From Clostridia bacterium (GTDB lineage Bacteria > Bacillota > Clostridia > Oscillospirales > CAG-272): a stretch of 25,416 bases of DNA. Location: contig CAAGDE010000013.1 in assembly GCA_900768535.1 (NCBI GenBank), positions 1 through 25,416 on the forward strand, read 5' to 3'. This document shows, piece after piece, positions 5,838-13,371 of the stretch. The stretch's first letter is position 1, and every line of letters starts with the position of its first letter. The notes beneath the pieces were generated by a model. That model worked only from the letters and a program-made list of their open reading frames with translations. It did no database searches and was not told the origin of the DNA. Made by a program: the position numbers and the translations under genes.

Positions 5838-8377
5838 AAAGAGAAAGACTTCTGAACGTAATCGGTCAGATTGATGACCGGTTGGTTGCGGGAGCCGACC
5901 CGCAGGCGAGGATTCGCCAAAAAAGGATCCGGCATCAATGGATTGCGGCGCTGGCGGCGTGTCTGGTGCTGGCGCTCGGCATCGGCATCGTTGCCCCGAT
6001 CGCGCTCGGAAACCGGGAAGCGGGAAAGGTAACGATGGAAATCAACCCCGGGGTGGAGTACACGATTACGGAAAACGGAAAGGTCAGTGCGGTGCGTTTT
6101 CTGAACGAGGACGCGAAGGAAGTGCTCGGTGAAGCGTCTCTGAAGGGAGAGCATCTGAAAAGTGCCATATCCCTTACGCTTGCCGCATACAAAATCGGCG
6201 GATATATGGAAAGAAACGACACGGTTCTGATTTCCTTCGACAGACGGCTGAGCGAAAACGGCAGACTCAAGGAATCCGTGGCAAAGGATGTCCGTCAGGT
6301 GCTTGAAGCCGAAACCGCCGTGCATACCCTGGTGTATGTTTCCGAATCGGACGGTGCCGACGCCGCAGCCATCGCGGAAAAGTACGGTATTTCCCAGGGG
6401 AAGGCGAAGCTCGTCGGTGACGCGGCGAAAAACAGCGAGCTGTCCGAGGAAGCGCTTGCGAAGCTGCCATTGGACGAGCTGGTCGGACTGCAGAAGGAGC
6501 TTGACTCGGTTGTGATCGACACCAGGTACATCGGGCTGTCGAAGGCAAAGGCGATTGCGCTGAGCGATGCGGGCTGTACTCTGGTAAGAGTGACCTTTAC
6601 CGAGGCAAGGCTGATTGACGAGGGGAACCGGTATCCCTACTACAGTCTTGTGTTCAGCGACGGTCAAACGCAATGGAACTACAGCATCAACGCGATCAAC
6701 GGCGACATCCTTGCAAAGAACGAGACAACGCTGCTTCTGTCGCTGGAGGAAGCAAGAGCCATTGCCCTGAAGGACGCCGGCATTGACGGATCCCTTCCCG
6801 AGGAGAAAGTGGTCTTTACCAAGGAGGAGCTGAGCCGCAACCAGGGTCGTCCCTGCTGGGTGCTGGAATTTTACACGGCAAAATATCAGTACAGCTATAA
6901 AATCGATGCAAAGACAGGCGAAATCATCTATTTCGAATACCACATCGACATCCTCAAGGCAAAAGAGATCGCCCTGAACGATGCGGGCTGCGGGGAGTAC
7001 GCGGTCTTTACGGAGGAAAAGCTCGTAAGCGGCGGAATCAAAACGCCGTACTACCTCTTCGTGTTCAACGACGGCAGAACGCAGTGGACCTACCGCATTG
7101 ACGCGGTGCTCGGAATGATTCTCGACAAAAATGCGGAATCACTGCTCGTGCCGCTGGAAAAGGCGAAGGAAATCGCGCTGGCGGACGCCGGAATCACCGA
7201 CGCGGAGAGACCGGTCTTTACCAAAGAGGTGCTGAGCCGCAACCAGGGTCGCCCCTGCTGGGTGCTGGAGTTTTACACGGCGAAATATCAGTACGTCTAC
7301 AAAATCGATGTCAGGACGGGGGAGATCATCTACAACCGGCGCTACATTTACATGGAGGTCGCCAGAGAAACCGCGCGGGCGGATTCCGGCTGTTCTGCGG
7401 AAGCCCGGATTGAATACACCGTAGAAGAGCTGATCGACGGCGGAATCAAAACACCGTACTACCGCTTCGTGTTCAACGACGGCAGGACGCAGTGGAGCTA
7501 CCGCATCGACGCGGTGCAGGGAGGAATTCTCGAAAAGAATGCAGAATCGCTGTTCGTGCCGCTGGAAAAGGCGAAGGAAATCGCGCTGGCGGACGCCGGA
7601 ATCACCGACGCGGAGAGACCGGTCTTTACCAAAGAGGAGCTGAGCCGCAACCAGGGCCGCCCCTGCTGGGTGCTGGAGTTTTACACGGCGAAATATCAGT
7701 ACGTCTACATGATCGATGCCAAGACGGGGGAGATCCTCTACAACCGGCGCTACATTCACATGGAGGTCGCCAGAGAAACCGCGCGGGCGGATTCCGGCTG
7801 TTCTGCGGAAGCCCGGATTGAATACACCGTAGAAGAGCTGATCCACGGCGGAGTCAGAACACCGTACTACCTCTTCATGTTCAACGACGGCAGAACGCAG
7901 TGGACCTACCTCATTGACGCGGTGCTCGGAGGGATTCTCGGCAAGAATGTAGAATCGCTGTTCGTGCCGCTGGAAAAGGCGAAGGAAATCGCGCTGGCGG
8001 ACGCCGAAATTACCGACGCGGAGAGACCGGTCTTTACCAAAGAGGAACTGAACCGCAACCAGGGCCGTCCCTGCTGGGTGCTGGAATTTTACACGGCGAA
8101 ATATCAGTACGTCTATAAAATCGATGCAAGGACAGGGGAGATCATCTACAACCGGCGCTACATCAACATGGAGGTCGCCAGGGAAACCGCACGGGCGGAT
8201 TCCGGCTGTCCCGCAGAGGGCAGAATTGAATTCACCGCAGAGGAATTGATCGACGGCGGAATCAAAACGCCGTACTATCGCTTCGTGTTCAACGACGGCA
8301 GAACGCAGTGGACCTACCGTATCGATGCGACAAACGGCGGGATCCTTGCAAAGGCGCAGGAGCCGATGCCTGCCTGA
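5834..8377 (+). CDS. RsgI-like transmembrane anti-sigma factor with nine PepSY-like modules
   Basis: An 847-aa single-pass membrane protein. Residues 1-35 are a short charged cytoplasmic part, the likely sigma-binding end. Residues 37-57 form one transmembrane helix. About 66-225 resembles the RsgI outer domain, with MEINPGVEYTITENGKV. RsgI proteins are known to self-cleave between Asn and Pro of this motif, here Asn71-Pro72. From about 230 to the end come nine PepSY-like modules of about 68 aa. Odd modules contain PYYxFVFNDGRTQW-type sequence; even modules contain RPCWVLEFYTAKYQY. The first two-module unit is the most diverged and the last three are nearly identical in DNA. Each module has one cysteine. 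The outer part probably senses an envelope or extracellular signal, with release of the sigma factor by proteolysis; the ligand is unknown. Confidence 0.85.
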   Translation: MKRERLLNVIGQIDDRLVAGADPQARIRQKRIRHQWIAALAACLVLALGIGIVAPIALGNREAGKVTMEINPGVEYTITENGKVSAVRFLNEDAKEVLGEASLKGEHLKSAISLTLAAYKIGGYMERNDTVLISFDRRLSENGRLKESVAKDVRQVLEAETAVHTLVYVSESDGADAAAIAEKYGISQGKAKLVGDAAKNSELSEEALAKLPLDELVGLQKELDSVVIDTRYIGLSKAKAIALSDAGCTLVRVTFTEARLIDEGNRYPYYSLVFSDGQTQWNYSINAINGDILAKNETTLLLSLEEARAIALKDAGIDGSLPEEKVVFTKEELSRNQGRPCWVLEFYTAKYQYSYKIDAKTGEIIYFEYHIDILKAKEIALNDAGCGEYAVFTEEKLVSGGIKTPYYLFVFNDGRTQWTYRIDAVLGMILDKNAESLLVPLEKAKEIALADAGITDAERPVFTKEVLSRNQGRPCWVLEFYTAKYQYVYKIDVRTGEIIYNRRYIYMEVARETARADSGCSAEARIEYTVEELIDGGIKTPYYRFVFNDGRTQWSYRIDAVQGGILEKNAESLFVPLEKAKEIALADAGITDAERPVFTKEELSRNQGRPCWVLEFYTAKYQYVYMIDAKTGEILYNRRYIHMEVARETARADSGCSAEARIEYTVEELIHGGVRTPYYLFMFNDGRTQWTYLIDAVLGGILGKNVESLFVPLEKAKEIALADAEITDAERPVFTKEELNRNQGRPCWVLEFYTAKYQYVYKIDARTGEIIYNRRYINMEVARETARADSGCPAEGRIEFTAEELIDGGIKTPYYRFVFNDGRTQWTYRIDATNGGILAKAQEPMPA
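6737..8371 (+). repeat. Four in-frame tandem repeats of about 408 bp
   Basis: Units start at 6737, 7148, 7556 and 7964 (411, 408, 408 and 408 bp), each coding for an even plus an odd PepSY-like module. The landmark GTGCCGCTGGAAAAGGCGAA recurs exactly at the last three starts. By eye the 7148 and 7556 units differ at only about 8 positions in their first 210 bp, while the 6737 unit is clearly more diverged. This is the pattern of recent unequal recombination within the gene. Confidence 0.9.
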
Positions 8378-8398
8378 GCGCAGGTACCGATGCAAAAT

Positions 8399-8439
8399 CC
8401 GGGATTGGCGCACCTCCCCGCGCCAATCCCGGAATTTTT
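8399..8439. terminator. Bidirectional terminator between convergent operons
   Basis: A perfect 13-bp stem, CCGGGATTGGCGC (8399-8411) with GCGCCAATCCCGG (8420-8432), followed by AATTTTT on the plus strand. On the minus strand the stem is followed by ATTTTG. It sits between the ends of the anti-sigma gene and the convergent 511-aa gene and can serve both. Confidence 0.88.
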
Positions 8440-8472
8440 CACAAAGCATCCGGCAGTCCGCCGGGGCGGGGG

Positions 8473-10008
8473 TCAGGGGTTCGGATCCTGCTGCCGCATC
8501 CGAACCGTCAGCTTCCCGCTTTCTGGCCGGAGGATGACGGACGCCCCCGCAGTCGCCATCTGTCCCTGCGGAACCGAAACCGCATAGGGAAAGCCTTCGT
8601 GGCAGAACCGCAGCTCCGTCTTGCCCACGGAAACAAGCTGCCCTCCGCTTCCGAACTCCGCCACCAGGCTCTGCGAACCATCGGCGGAAAAGCCGGTTTC
8701 GTCCATTGTCAGGAACCAGCGTTCCCCGGTGCTGTCCGTCACGGTCACGGTCAGCGTATCGCCGGCTTCATTTTGGGTCAGGGTCATTCCCGTTGCCGTT
8801 CCCGTAAAGCTCCACGCGCAGTTTTGCTCCGGCGTGATACAGCGGCGGCGGTCGACCACGGGCAGATTGTCGTAGGTTGCGCTCCACGCGGTGCAGGGCG
8901 TTTCGAGGTAGCGCTCCCGATAGCGGTCGTCAAAGACGAACAGGTCGCGGAAGAACAGCGTACCGCCCCGCAGAAACAGGTTGCCGCGCCAGAAGCGACT
9001 GCTGAACCAGACCGACTGAATGCCGTTCCCGGACCAGTCGGTCAGAGCGGAGAGCGCCGCGGGCGGGGTATCCCTGTAGGCTTCGCGGAACCGTCTGCCG
9101 GTTTCCCCCAGGGTTTCGATGGTGAGTTTGCCCTCGGATTCCCATTTTTTCGCCAGCTCCAGCTGGAGACGGTAGCCGTCCGCGATGCCTTCCCAGCCGA
9201 AGCTGTTTTCCTGTCCCGTTGTGGCGTAGCTGCCGGAAAGGGACGGGTTTTCGTAATATTCACGGAAGTACCATTCCATGACATCGCGGCTCTTTCCGCT
9301 GTCCCAGAACGGCTCCATCGTATAGCAGCCGTTAAGACGCGGGTGATTTTCGCTGTTTTTGGTTTCGTCGTAGCCGTAGATCGGGTCGATTCCGAGCATC
9401 CGGAAGACCGGCGTTCCGATGCGGGTCTCTGCGCGCTGCGAGGGGCAGAGCATATTGTTTTTTGAGGGGTAGTATCCGCCGCTGTAGTATCCGCCCCAGA
9501 GCGTGTAGGCGTCCACGGCTAACTGCTCCCGGCAGATGCAGAATGCGTCCATGCGGTAGTTTTCGCTCATGTACTGCATGGAATAGGCGTCCAACAGCCA
9601 CGACCCCGCAACGCTTGGATAGTAGCCGAAGGTTTCGCGGAACAGGCGGAAGGCTTCGTCAATCAGCCGGCGGCGCTCCTCTTGGGTATAGGCTTCCGGA
9701 AAACCGGGATTGACATACCAGTCCCAGTCATAGCCCGGTCTGCCGCGCCACCGGATCCCGACCCGTTCGGTAAGGGGACGGACGATTTCAAGCCACAGCC
9801 CAAGCTCCGTGTTTTCGTCCGCGCCATCACGGACCGCCGATACCAGATCCTCGCGCAGGAGCGCATCGTACTGGAACAGAAACGTATGCTTGATGCCGGC
9901 TTTGCGGTCGGCGGCGAGCTCCTCCCTGACCGGCAGAAGCAGGTCCTTCGGCCGGCGCGGCTCACAGCCGCGGATAAAGTTGACAAAATTCAGCACGGAA
10001 CGGCTCAT
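8473..10008 (-). CDS. Uncharacterised 511-aa protein, possibly a deacetylase/glycosidase-like barrel
   Basis: I do not recognise a named family with certainty. The first ~300 residues have alternating strand and helix segments and aromatic acidic patches (GYDWDWYVNPGFPEAY, SWLLDAYSMQYM, GGYYSGGYYPSKNN). That is reminiscent of the beta/alpha barrels of the polysaccharide deacetylase and GH38/GH57 superfamilies. The last ~150 residues look like beta-sandwich. No signal peptide or membrane segment is visible, so it is probably cytoplasmic. The ATG at 10008 follows GGAGGAG and overlaps the stop of the upstream rhamnosidase (ATGA at 10005-10008), implying coupled translation and a role on the same glycan or its products. 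The catalytic residues cannot be assigned from sequence alone. Confidence 0.7.
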   Translation of the reverse strand: MSRSVLNFVNFIRGCEPRRPKDLLLPVREELAADRKAGIKHTFLFQYDALLREDLVSAVRDGADENTELGLWLEIVRPLTERVGIRWRGRPGYDWDWYVNPGFPEAYTQEERRRLIDEAFRLFRETFGYYPSVAGSWLLDAYSMQYMSENYRMDAFCICREQLAVDAYTLWGGYYSGGYYPSKNNMLCPSQRAETRIGTPVFRMLGIDPIYGYDETKNSENHPRLNGCYTMEPFWDSGKSRDVMEWYFREYYENPSLSGSYATTGQENSFGWEGIADGYRLQLELAKKWESEGKLTIETLGETGRRFREAYRDTPPAALSALTDWSGNGIQSVWFSSRFWRGNLFLRGGTLFFRDLFVFDDRYRERYLETPCTAWSATYDNLPVVDRRRCITPEQNCAWSFTGTATGMTLTQNEAGDTLTVTVTDSTGERWFLTMDETGFSADGSQSLVAEFGSGGQLVSVGKTELRFCHEGFPYAVSVPQGQMATAGASVILRPESGKLTVRMRQQDPNP

Positions 10009-12242
10009 AAACGCTCCTCCCGGTTTGCGATTTCGGTGATCTGTTCGCGGACGTCGCAGACCGTGCGGTCACAGTTGATGTCGCAGGAAACGTCCGCCGG
10101 GTGCGTGACGGTCAGAAGGATGCGGCTGCCGCACCGCCGCCATGCGACCGCAGCATTGCCGCCCGGCAGCTCATAGGAAGCCTCTGCGGAATCCAGCTCC
10201 CGCACAAAGAGAGGGGATACCCGTATCCGGCGGCAGTTGACAATCTCCAGCCCCGCAAGGGATCGGAAGAACCACCGCACGGCATCGCCGAGAAAATGAT
10301 GGTTGTGCGAGCCGCACTCCGGTCCGCCCTCCGGCTGGAAGGCCTCGACCATTGCCGTCTCTCCGCGGTCGAGCAGGTTCCGATAGGAGGGAAATTCCTT
10401 CCCGGTGATCATACGGTAGGCGGTCTCCCCCTCGCCGAACTCCGAGAGCACATGGAACAGCACGTGCAGACCGAGGAAGCCGCAGTCGAACCTGCCGTTG
10501 TTTTCCCGGATGCGAGTCATCAGAAGTCCGAATGCCTTCCGCCGCTCTTCCGGCAGGAAGATGCCGTAATAAAGCCCCATTGCCTGCGCGGTCTGCGTTC
10601 CGTTTGCAAGCCTTCCGGCGGTTTTGTCAAGAAGCACCCCGCGGATGCTTGCCAGCATTTCATCCCGCAATGCCGCAGCGATGGCGGCGTCTTTTTTTCG
10701 TCCGATCACGGCAAGCATGACCGAGGCTTTGTTTGCCATATCCGTAACCATGATGCTGTCCGTCAGAACAAGGGGGGTGTCGTAGCGGTTCGGCTTTTTG
10801 CCGACCGGCACCCAGTCGCCCAGCCCAATGGCGACCGTGCCGTCCGCGCTTCGCCGCGTGCGGATATAGGCGAGGTAGCGGAGCATGGCATCGGCGGTGA
10901 CTGCAATCGCACGGGTGTCTCCGCGCAGGCGCCAGACGGTGTAGGGAAGGTTGAACAGCACGCTGTCCCACGCGGGACCGTTGCCCCACGCGAAGCCCCA
11001 GCCGCTCGTGGGAACGATGCCGGGAAGCGCGCCGTCCGCCCGCTGTGCCGCCACGACGCATCGGAGCCATTCGAGATAGCTTTCGGTCGTGTCAAGCAGC
11101 AGGGACATCTGCGGCGCCGACAGGGAGGCGTCCCCCGTCCAGCCGTTTTTCTCGCGGTGCGGGCAGTCGGTCGGAAAGTAGTAGAAGTTGGACCGGTCGG
11201 AGTTGACGATCATGTCGAAAATGCGGTTGACGGTTTCGTCTGAGCAGGAGAAGTGACCCACGCGGCGCAAATCGCTTGAGAGCACCGGGAAGGAAAGCAG
11301 ACCGGCGGTTGCCTGGTCGGGACGGACGCCGAGAACGAAGGCATAGCGGTAGCCGAACCACGCAAAGGACGGCTCGTAAAGCTCGTCCCCGCCCCGGGCA
11401 TGATATTCCACGCGGGAAAAATCGGTAAAATAGAAGGGATATTTTTCCACGGGCTGGTTATAGAGGTTGGACTGATCGAATTTTCCGTCCCTGAGCCGCT
11501 CGCAGAATTTGATCACAACGGTTTGTCCCGGCGCCGCGTCCGTCAGGTGCAACCGGCAGATGCCGGCGGTGTTCCTGCCGAAATCGTAGAGAAAGCCGCC
11601 GTCGCAGGGGGTGACGGATACGGGAGACAGCGTTTCATAGCGGCGGATCGGTTCCGCGCGGCATTCACAGAGTGCTCCCTTCGGTGCATCGGCGGGCAGT
11701 GCCGGTGTCCAGCCGGCGGTGTCATAGCCCGGAAGATTCCAGCCGGGCAGCTCCCGGCGCGCGTCGTAAATTTCGCCCAGGCGATATTCGTCAAACAGGA
11801 TGGGGGACGGATGGGTCAGAAAGTGCCCGTCCGCATGAAAGGACAGGGTTTCTTCGCTGCCGACGGCGCAAAACTCGATTGCCAGCTTCGGCGCAGACCG
11901 CCACGGAGCCTTGTCAAAATCCCAGACCGCACCGCCGAAATCGTTTTGGAATCCGTTTCCGAGCAGGACACCGAGCACGTTTTCTCCGGGCTGCAGACAG
12001 GGGGTGAGATCATAGGTGTCGAAGTACATCCGGTCATCGGGATTGCTGATGTAGGGGGCGAAATTACCCTTGGTTATTTCCCGTCCGTTGATCCATAAAC
12101 GGTAAAAGCCGAGCCCGCAGATCTTCAGATCGGCAGCTTCGGGCGTGAAGTTCAGATCGAATGCCCGCCGCAGATACGGTGCGGCAACCCGGTGTGCAAA
12201 GTCACAGCAGGTCCGTGAGGCACAGATAAAGCGTTTTTCCAT
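10005..12242 (-). CDS. Alpha-L-rhamnosidase, GH78 family (first)
   Basis: Inverting glycosidase that removes terminal alpha-L-rhamnose. The 745-aa protein has an N-terminal beta-sandwich part (ICGLGFYRLWINGREI, typical of GH78 N domains), an (alpha/alpha)6 barrel and a C-terminal sandwich. The acidic motif is Asp359-x4-Glu364-x6-Asp371 in DCPHREKNGWTGD, with the same D/+5 E/+12 D spacing as characterised bacterial GH78 enzymes. Glu633 (TAMVEAF) is at the expected general-base position, although the usual Trp before it is Val. The start at 12242 (MEKRFIC) has GGAGA upstream; an ORF start at 12392 would include the promoter. No signal peptide is seen, so it is intracellular. It is the first gene of a two-gene operon. 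Confidence 0.88.
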   Translation of the reverse strand: MEKRFICASRTCCDFAHRVAAPYLRRAFDLNFTPEAADLKICGLGFYRLWINGREITKGNFAPYISNPDDRMYFDTYDLTPCLQPGENVLGVLLGNGFQNDFGGAVWDFDKAPWRSAPKLAIEFCAVGSEETLSFHADGHFLTHPSPILFDEYRLGEIYDARRELPGWNLPGYDTAGWTPALPADAPKGALCECRAEPIRRYETLSPVSVTPCDGGFLYDFGRNTAGICRLHLTDAAPGQTVVIKFCERLRDGKFDQSNLYNQPVEKYPFYFTDFSRVEYHARGGDELYEPSFAWFGYRYAFVLGVRPDQATAGLLSFPVLSSDLRRVGHFSCSDETVNRIFDMIVNSDRSNFYYFPTDCPHREKNGWTGDASLSAPQMSLLLDTTESYLEWLRCVVAAQRADGALPGIVPTSGWGFAWGNGPAWDSVLFNLPYTVWRLRGDTRAIAVTADAMLRYLAYIRTRRSADGTVAIGLGDWVPVGKKPNRYDTPLVLTDSIMVTDMANKASVMLAVIGRKKDAAIAAALRDEMLASIRGVLLDKTAGRLANGTQTAQAMGLYYGIFLPEERRKAFGLLMTRIRENNGRFDCGFLGLHVLFHVLSEFGEGETAYRMITGKEFPSYRNLLDRGETAMVEAFQPEGGPECGSHNHHFLGDAVRWFFRSLAGLEIVNCRRIRVSPLFVRELDSAEASYELPGGNAAVAWRRCGSRILLTVTHPADVSCDINCDRTVCDVREQITEIANREERL

Positions 12243-12278
12243 TTCATGTCTCCTTTTCGGAATCGGATCATTGTCATT

Positions 12279-12284
12279 ATTATA
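12279..12284 (-). promoter_or_regulatory. -10 box of the first rhamnosidase operon, weak -35
   Basis: TATAAT on the minus strand, with transcription expected near 12272, about 30 nt before the start codon. At the -35 distance (around 12302-12308) there is no TTGACA-like sequence; instead a copy of the TTTATCATT motif overlaps that position. A good -10 with a poor -35 under a regulator site is typical of activator-dependent promoters. Confidence 0.6.
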
Positions 12285-12305
12285 CAACTTTTCGGCGGTG
12301 TCTGC

Positions 12306-12336
12306 TTTATCATTCGAAAAGCTGTTGTTTATCATT
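12306..12336 (-). promoter_or_regulatory. AraC-type operator: two direct repeats, 22-bp period
   Basis: TTTATCATT occurs exactly at 12306-12314 and 12328-12336, 22 bp (two helical turns) apart. Read on the minus strand, the sites (AATGATAAA) are centred at about -38 and -60 of the rhamnosidase promoter. That layout matches class II activation by AraC-family proteins. A third, inverted copy is annotated separately. Confidence 0.55.
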
Positions 12337-12386
12337 TGCCGCAGGTCCGCCTGCCCGGACGAGTCGACAACTGTGAAACAATCCAT

Positions 12387-12400
12387 CGGCAAAAGATAAA
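12387..12400 (+). promoter_or_regulatory. Third, inverted copy of the operator motif
   Basis: This 14-bp block, CGGCAAAAGATAAA, is the reverse complement of 12328-12341 at 13 of 14 positions. It overlaps the candidate -35 box of the divergent oxidoreductase gene, so both divergent promoters would carry a site at about the same distance. Confidence 0.45.
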
Positions 12401-12427
12401 GACAAAACCGGTTTTTTGTACTACAAT
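12399..12427 (+). promoter_or_regulatory. Promoter of the Gfo/Idh/MocA-like gene
   Basis: AAGACA (12399-12404), 17-bp spacer, TACAAT (12422-12427). The -10 is good and the -35 keeps only GACA. Transcription would start near 12434, with the ribosome site CGGAGGT shortly after. Confidence 0.65.
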
Positions 12428-12463
12428 AAGAAAAAAGGGCAAAACCTGATACGGAGGTATCTT

Positions 12464-13309
12464 ATGAAAAAAATCGGATTCATTGACTGTTATCTGAGTG
12501 AGTGGCACGCGAACAACTATCCGGCATGGATCAGGGAGATCAATCCGGAGTTTGAGATCGCCTATGCGTGGGCGGAGGTGGACGTTTCCCCTGTGGACGG
12601 CGTGACGACCGACGGGTGGTGCGAAAAATTCGGCGTGGAAAGGTGCGCGACCATAGAGGAGGTCTGCGAAAAGGCGGATGTTCTGATGATCCTCTCCCCG
12701 GACAATCCGGAGCGGCACCTGGACTATGCAAAGCGGGCGTTCCCCTGCGGGAAGCCCTGCTACATGGACAAGACCTTTGCACCGGATGCACAGACCGCAA
12801 GAGCCATCTTTGCGCTGGCGGAGCAGTACGGCGTCAGGCTGTTTTCCTCCTCCGCGCTGCGTTTTGCGGACGAGCTGCTCGATTGGCAGGAGCCGCTTCG
12901 GTCGGTGACGGTCAGCGGTTCGGGCAGACGGGACATCTACATGATCCACTTCGTGGAGATCGCCGTGCGGCTGATGGGAGCGGATGTGGAATCGGTCATG
13001 GCGCTGTCCGGGAGCAAAAATACGGTGCTTGCCATGAAGTACCGCGACGGGCGGATTGCAAATCTGTGTATGTATGACGCCGGGCACGCGCCGGGCTTTG
13101 CCGTCTCTCCCGAGAGCACGGATCCAGAAAAGCGGCTGAGATACGTCAATATCGGCGGGGATTACTTCAAACGCCTGATTGCCGCCATCCTTGCCATGTT
13201 TGACGGCGCGGAGGTTCCCGTGAAGCCGGAGGAAACGGTCACGGTCATCGGCGTGATGCAGGCGGCGAAAACCGCCGCGGAGCATCCGTGGACGGAGGTC
13301 AGACTCTGA
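12464..13309 (+). CDS. Short Gfo/Idh/MocA-like protein without the glycine-rich loop
   Basis: A 281-aa protein related in layout to Gfo/Idh/MocA sugar dehydrogenases: an N-terminal nucleotide-binding-like half followed by an alpha/beta half. The EKP-like segment appears as CYMDKTFAPDAQTA, keeping the lysine. The usual N-terminal GxGxxG NAD(P) fingerprint is absent; the first strand reads KKIGFIDCYLSEWHANNYP. The protein is also clearly shorter than the usual 330-390 aa. It may belong to a divergent subfamily with another cofactor mode, or have lost redox activity. The start at 12464 follows CGGAGGT. It is transcribed alone, divergently from the first rhamnosidase, and ends at a strong terminator. 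A role in sugar conversion is inferred from family and context. Confidence 0.75.
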   Translation: MKKIGFIDCYLSEWHANNYPAWIREINPEFEIAYAWAEVDVSPVDGVTTDGWCEKFGVERCATIEEVCEKADVLMILSPDNPERHLDYAKRAFPCGKPCYMDKTFAPDAQTARAIFALAEQYGVRLFSSSALRFADELLDWQEPLRSVTVSGSGRRDIYMIHFVEIAVRLMGADVESVMALSGSKNTVLAMKYRDGRIANLCMYDAGHAPGFAVSPESTDPEKRLRYVNIGGDYFKRLIAAILAMFDGAEVPVKPEETVTVIGVMQAAKTAAEHPWTEVRL

Positions 13310-13321
13310 TCCGAACAGAAG

Positions 13322-13354
13322 AACGAAAGGGGCAGACGCTCCTTTCGTTTTTTT
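13322..13354 (+). terminator. Rho-independent terminator of the oxidoreductase gene
   Basis: AACGAAAGG (13322-13330) pairs with CCTTTCGTT (13341-13349), followed by a run of T to 13354. It begins 13 bp after the stop codon, between convergent genes. Confidence 0.92.
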
Positions 13355-13371
13355 ATGGAATGCCGTGACGG

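Noticed and set aside
6737..8371. Regular repeats considered as a CRISPR-like or satellite array
   Set aside because: Units are 408 bp, contiguous, in frame and protein-coding; there are no spacers.
7139..8449. 436-aa minus-strand frame opposite the PepSY repeats
   Set aside because: Its repetitive sequence only mirrors the repeats of the real gene on the other strand.
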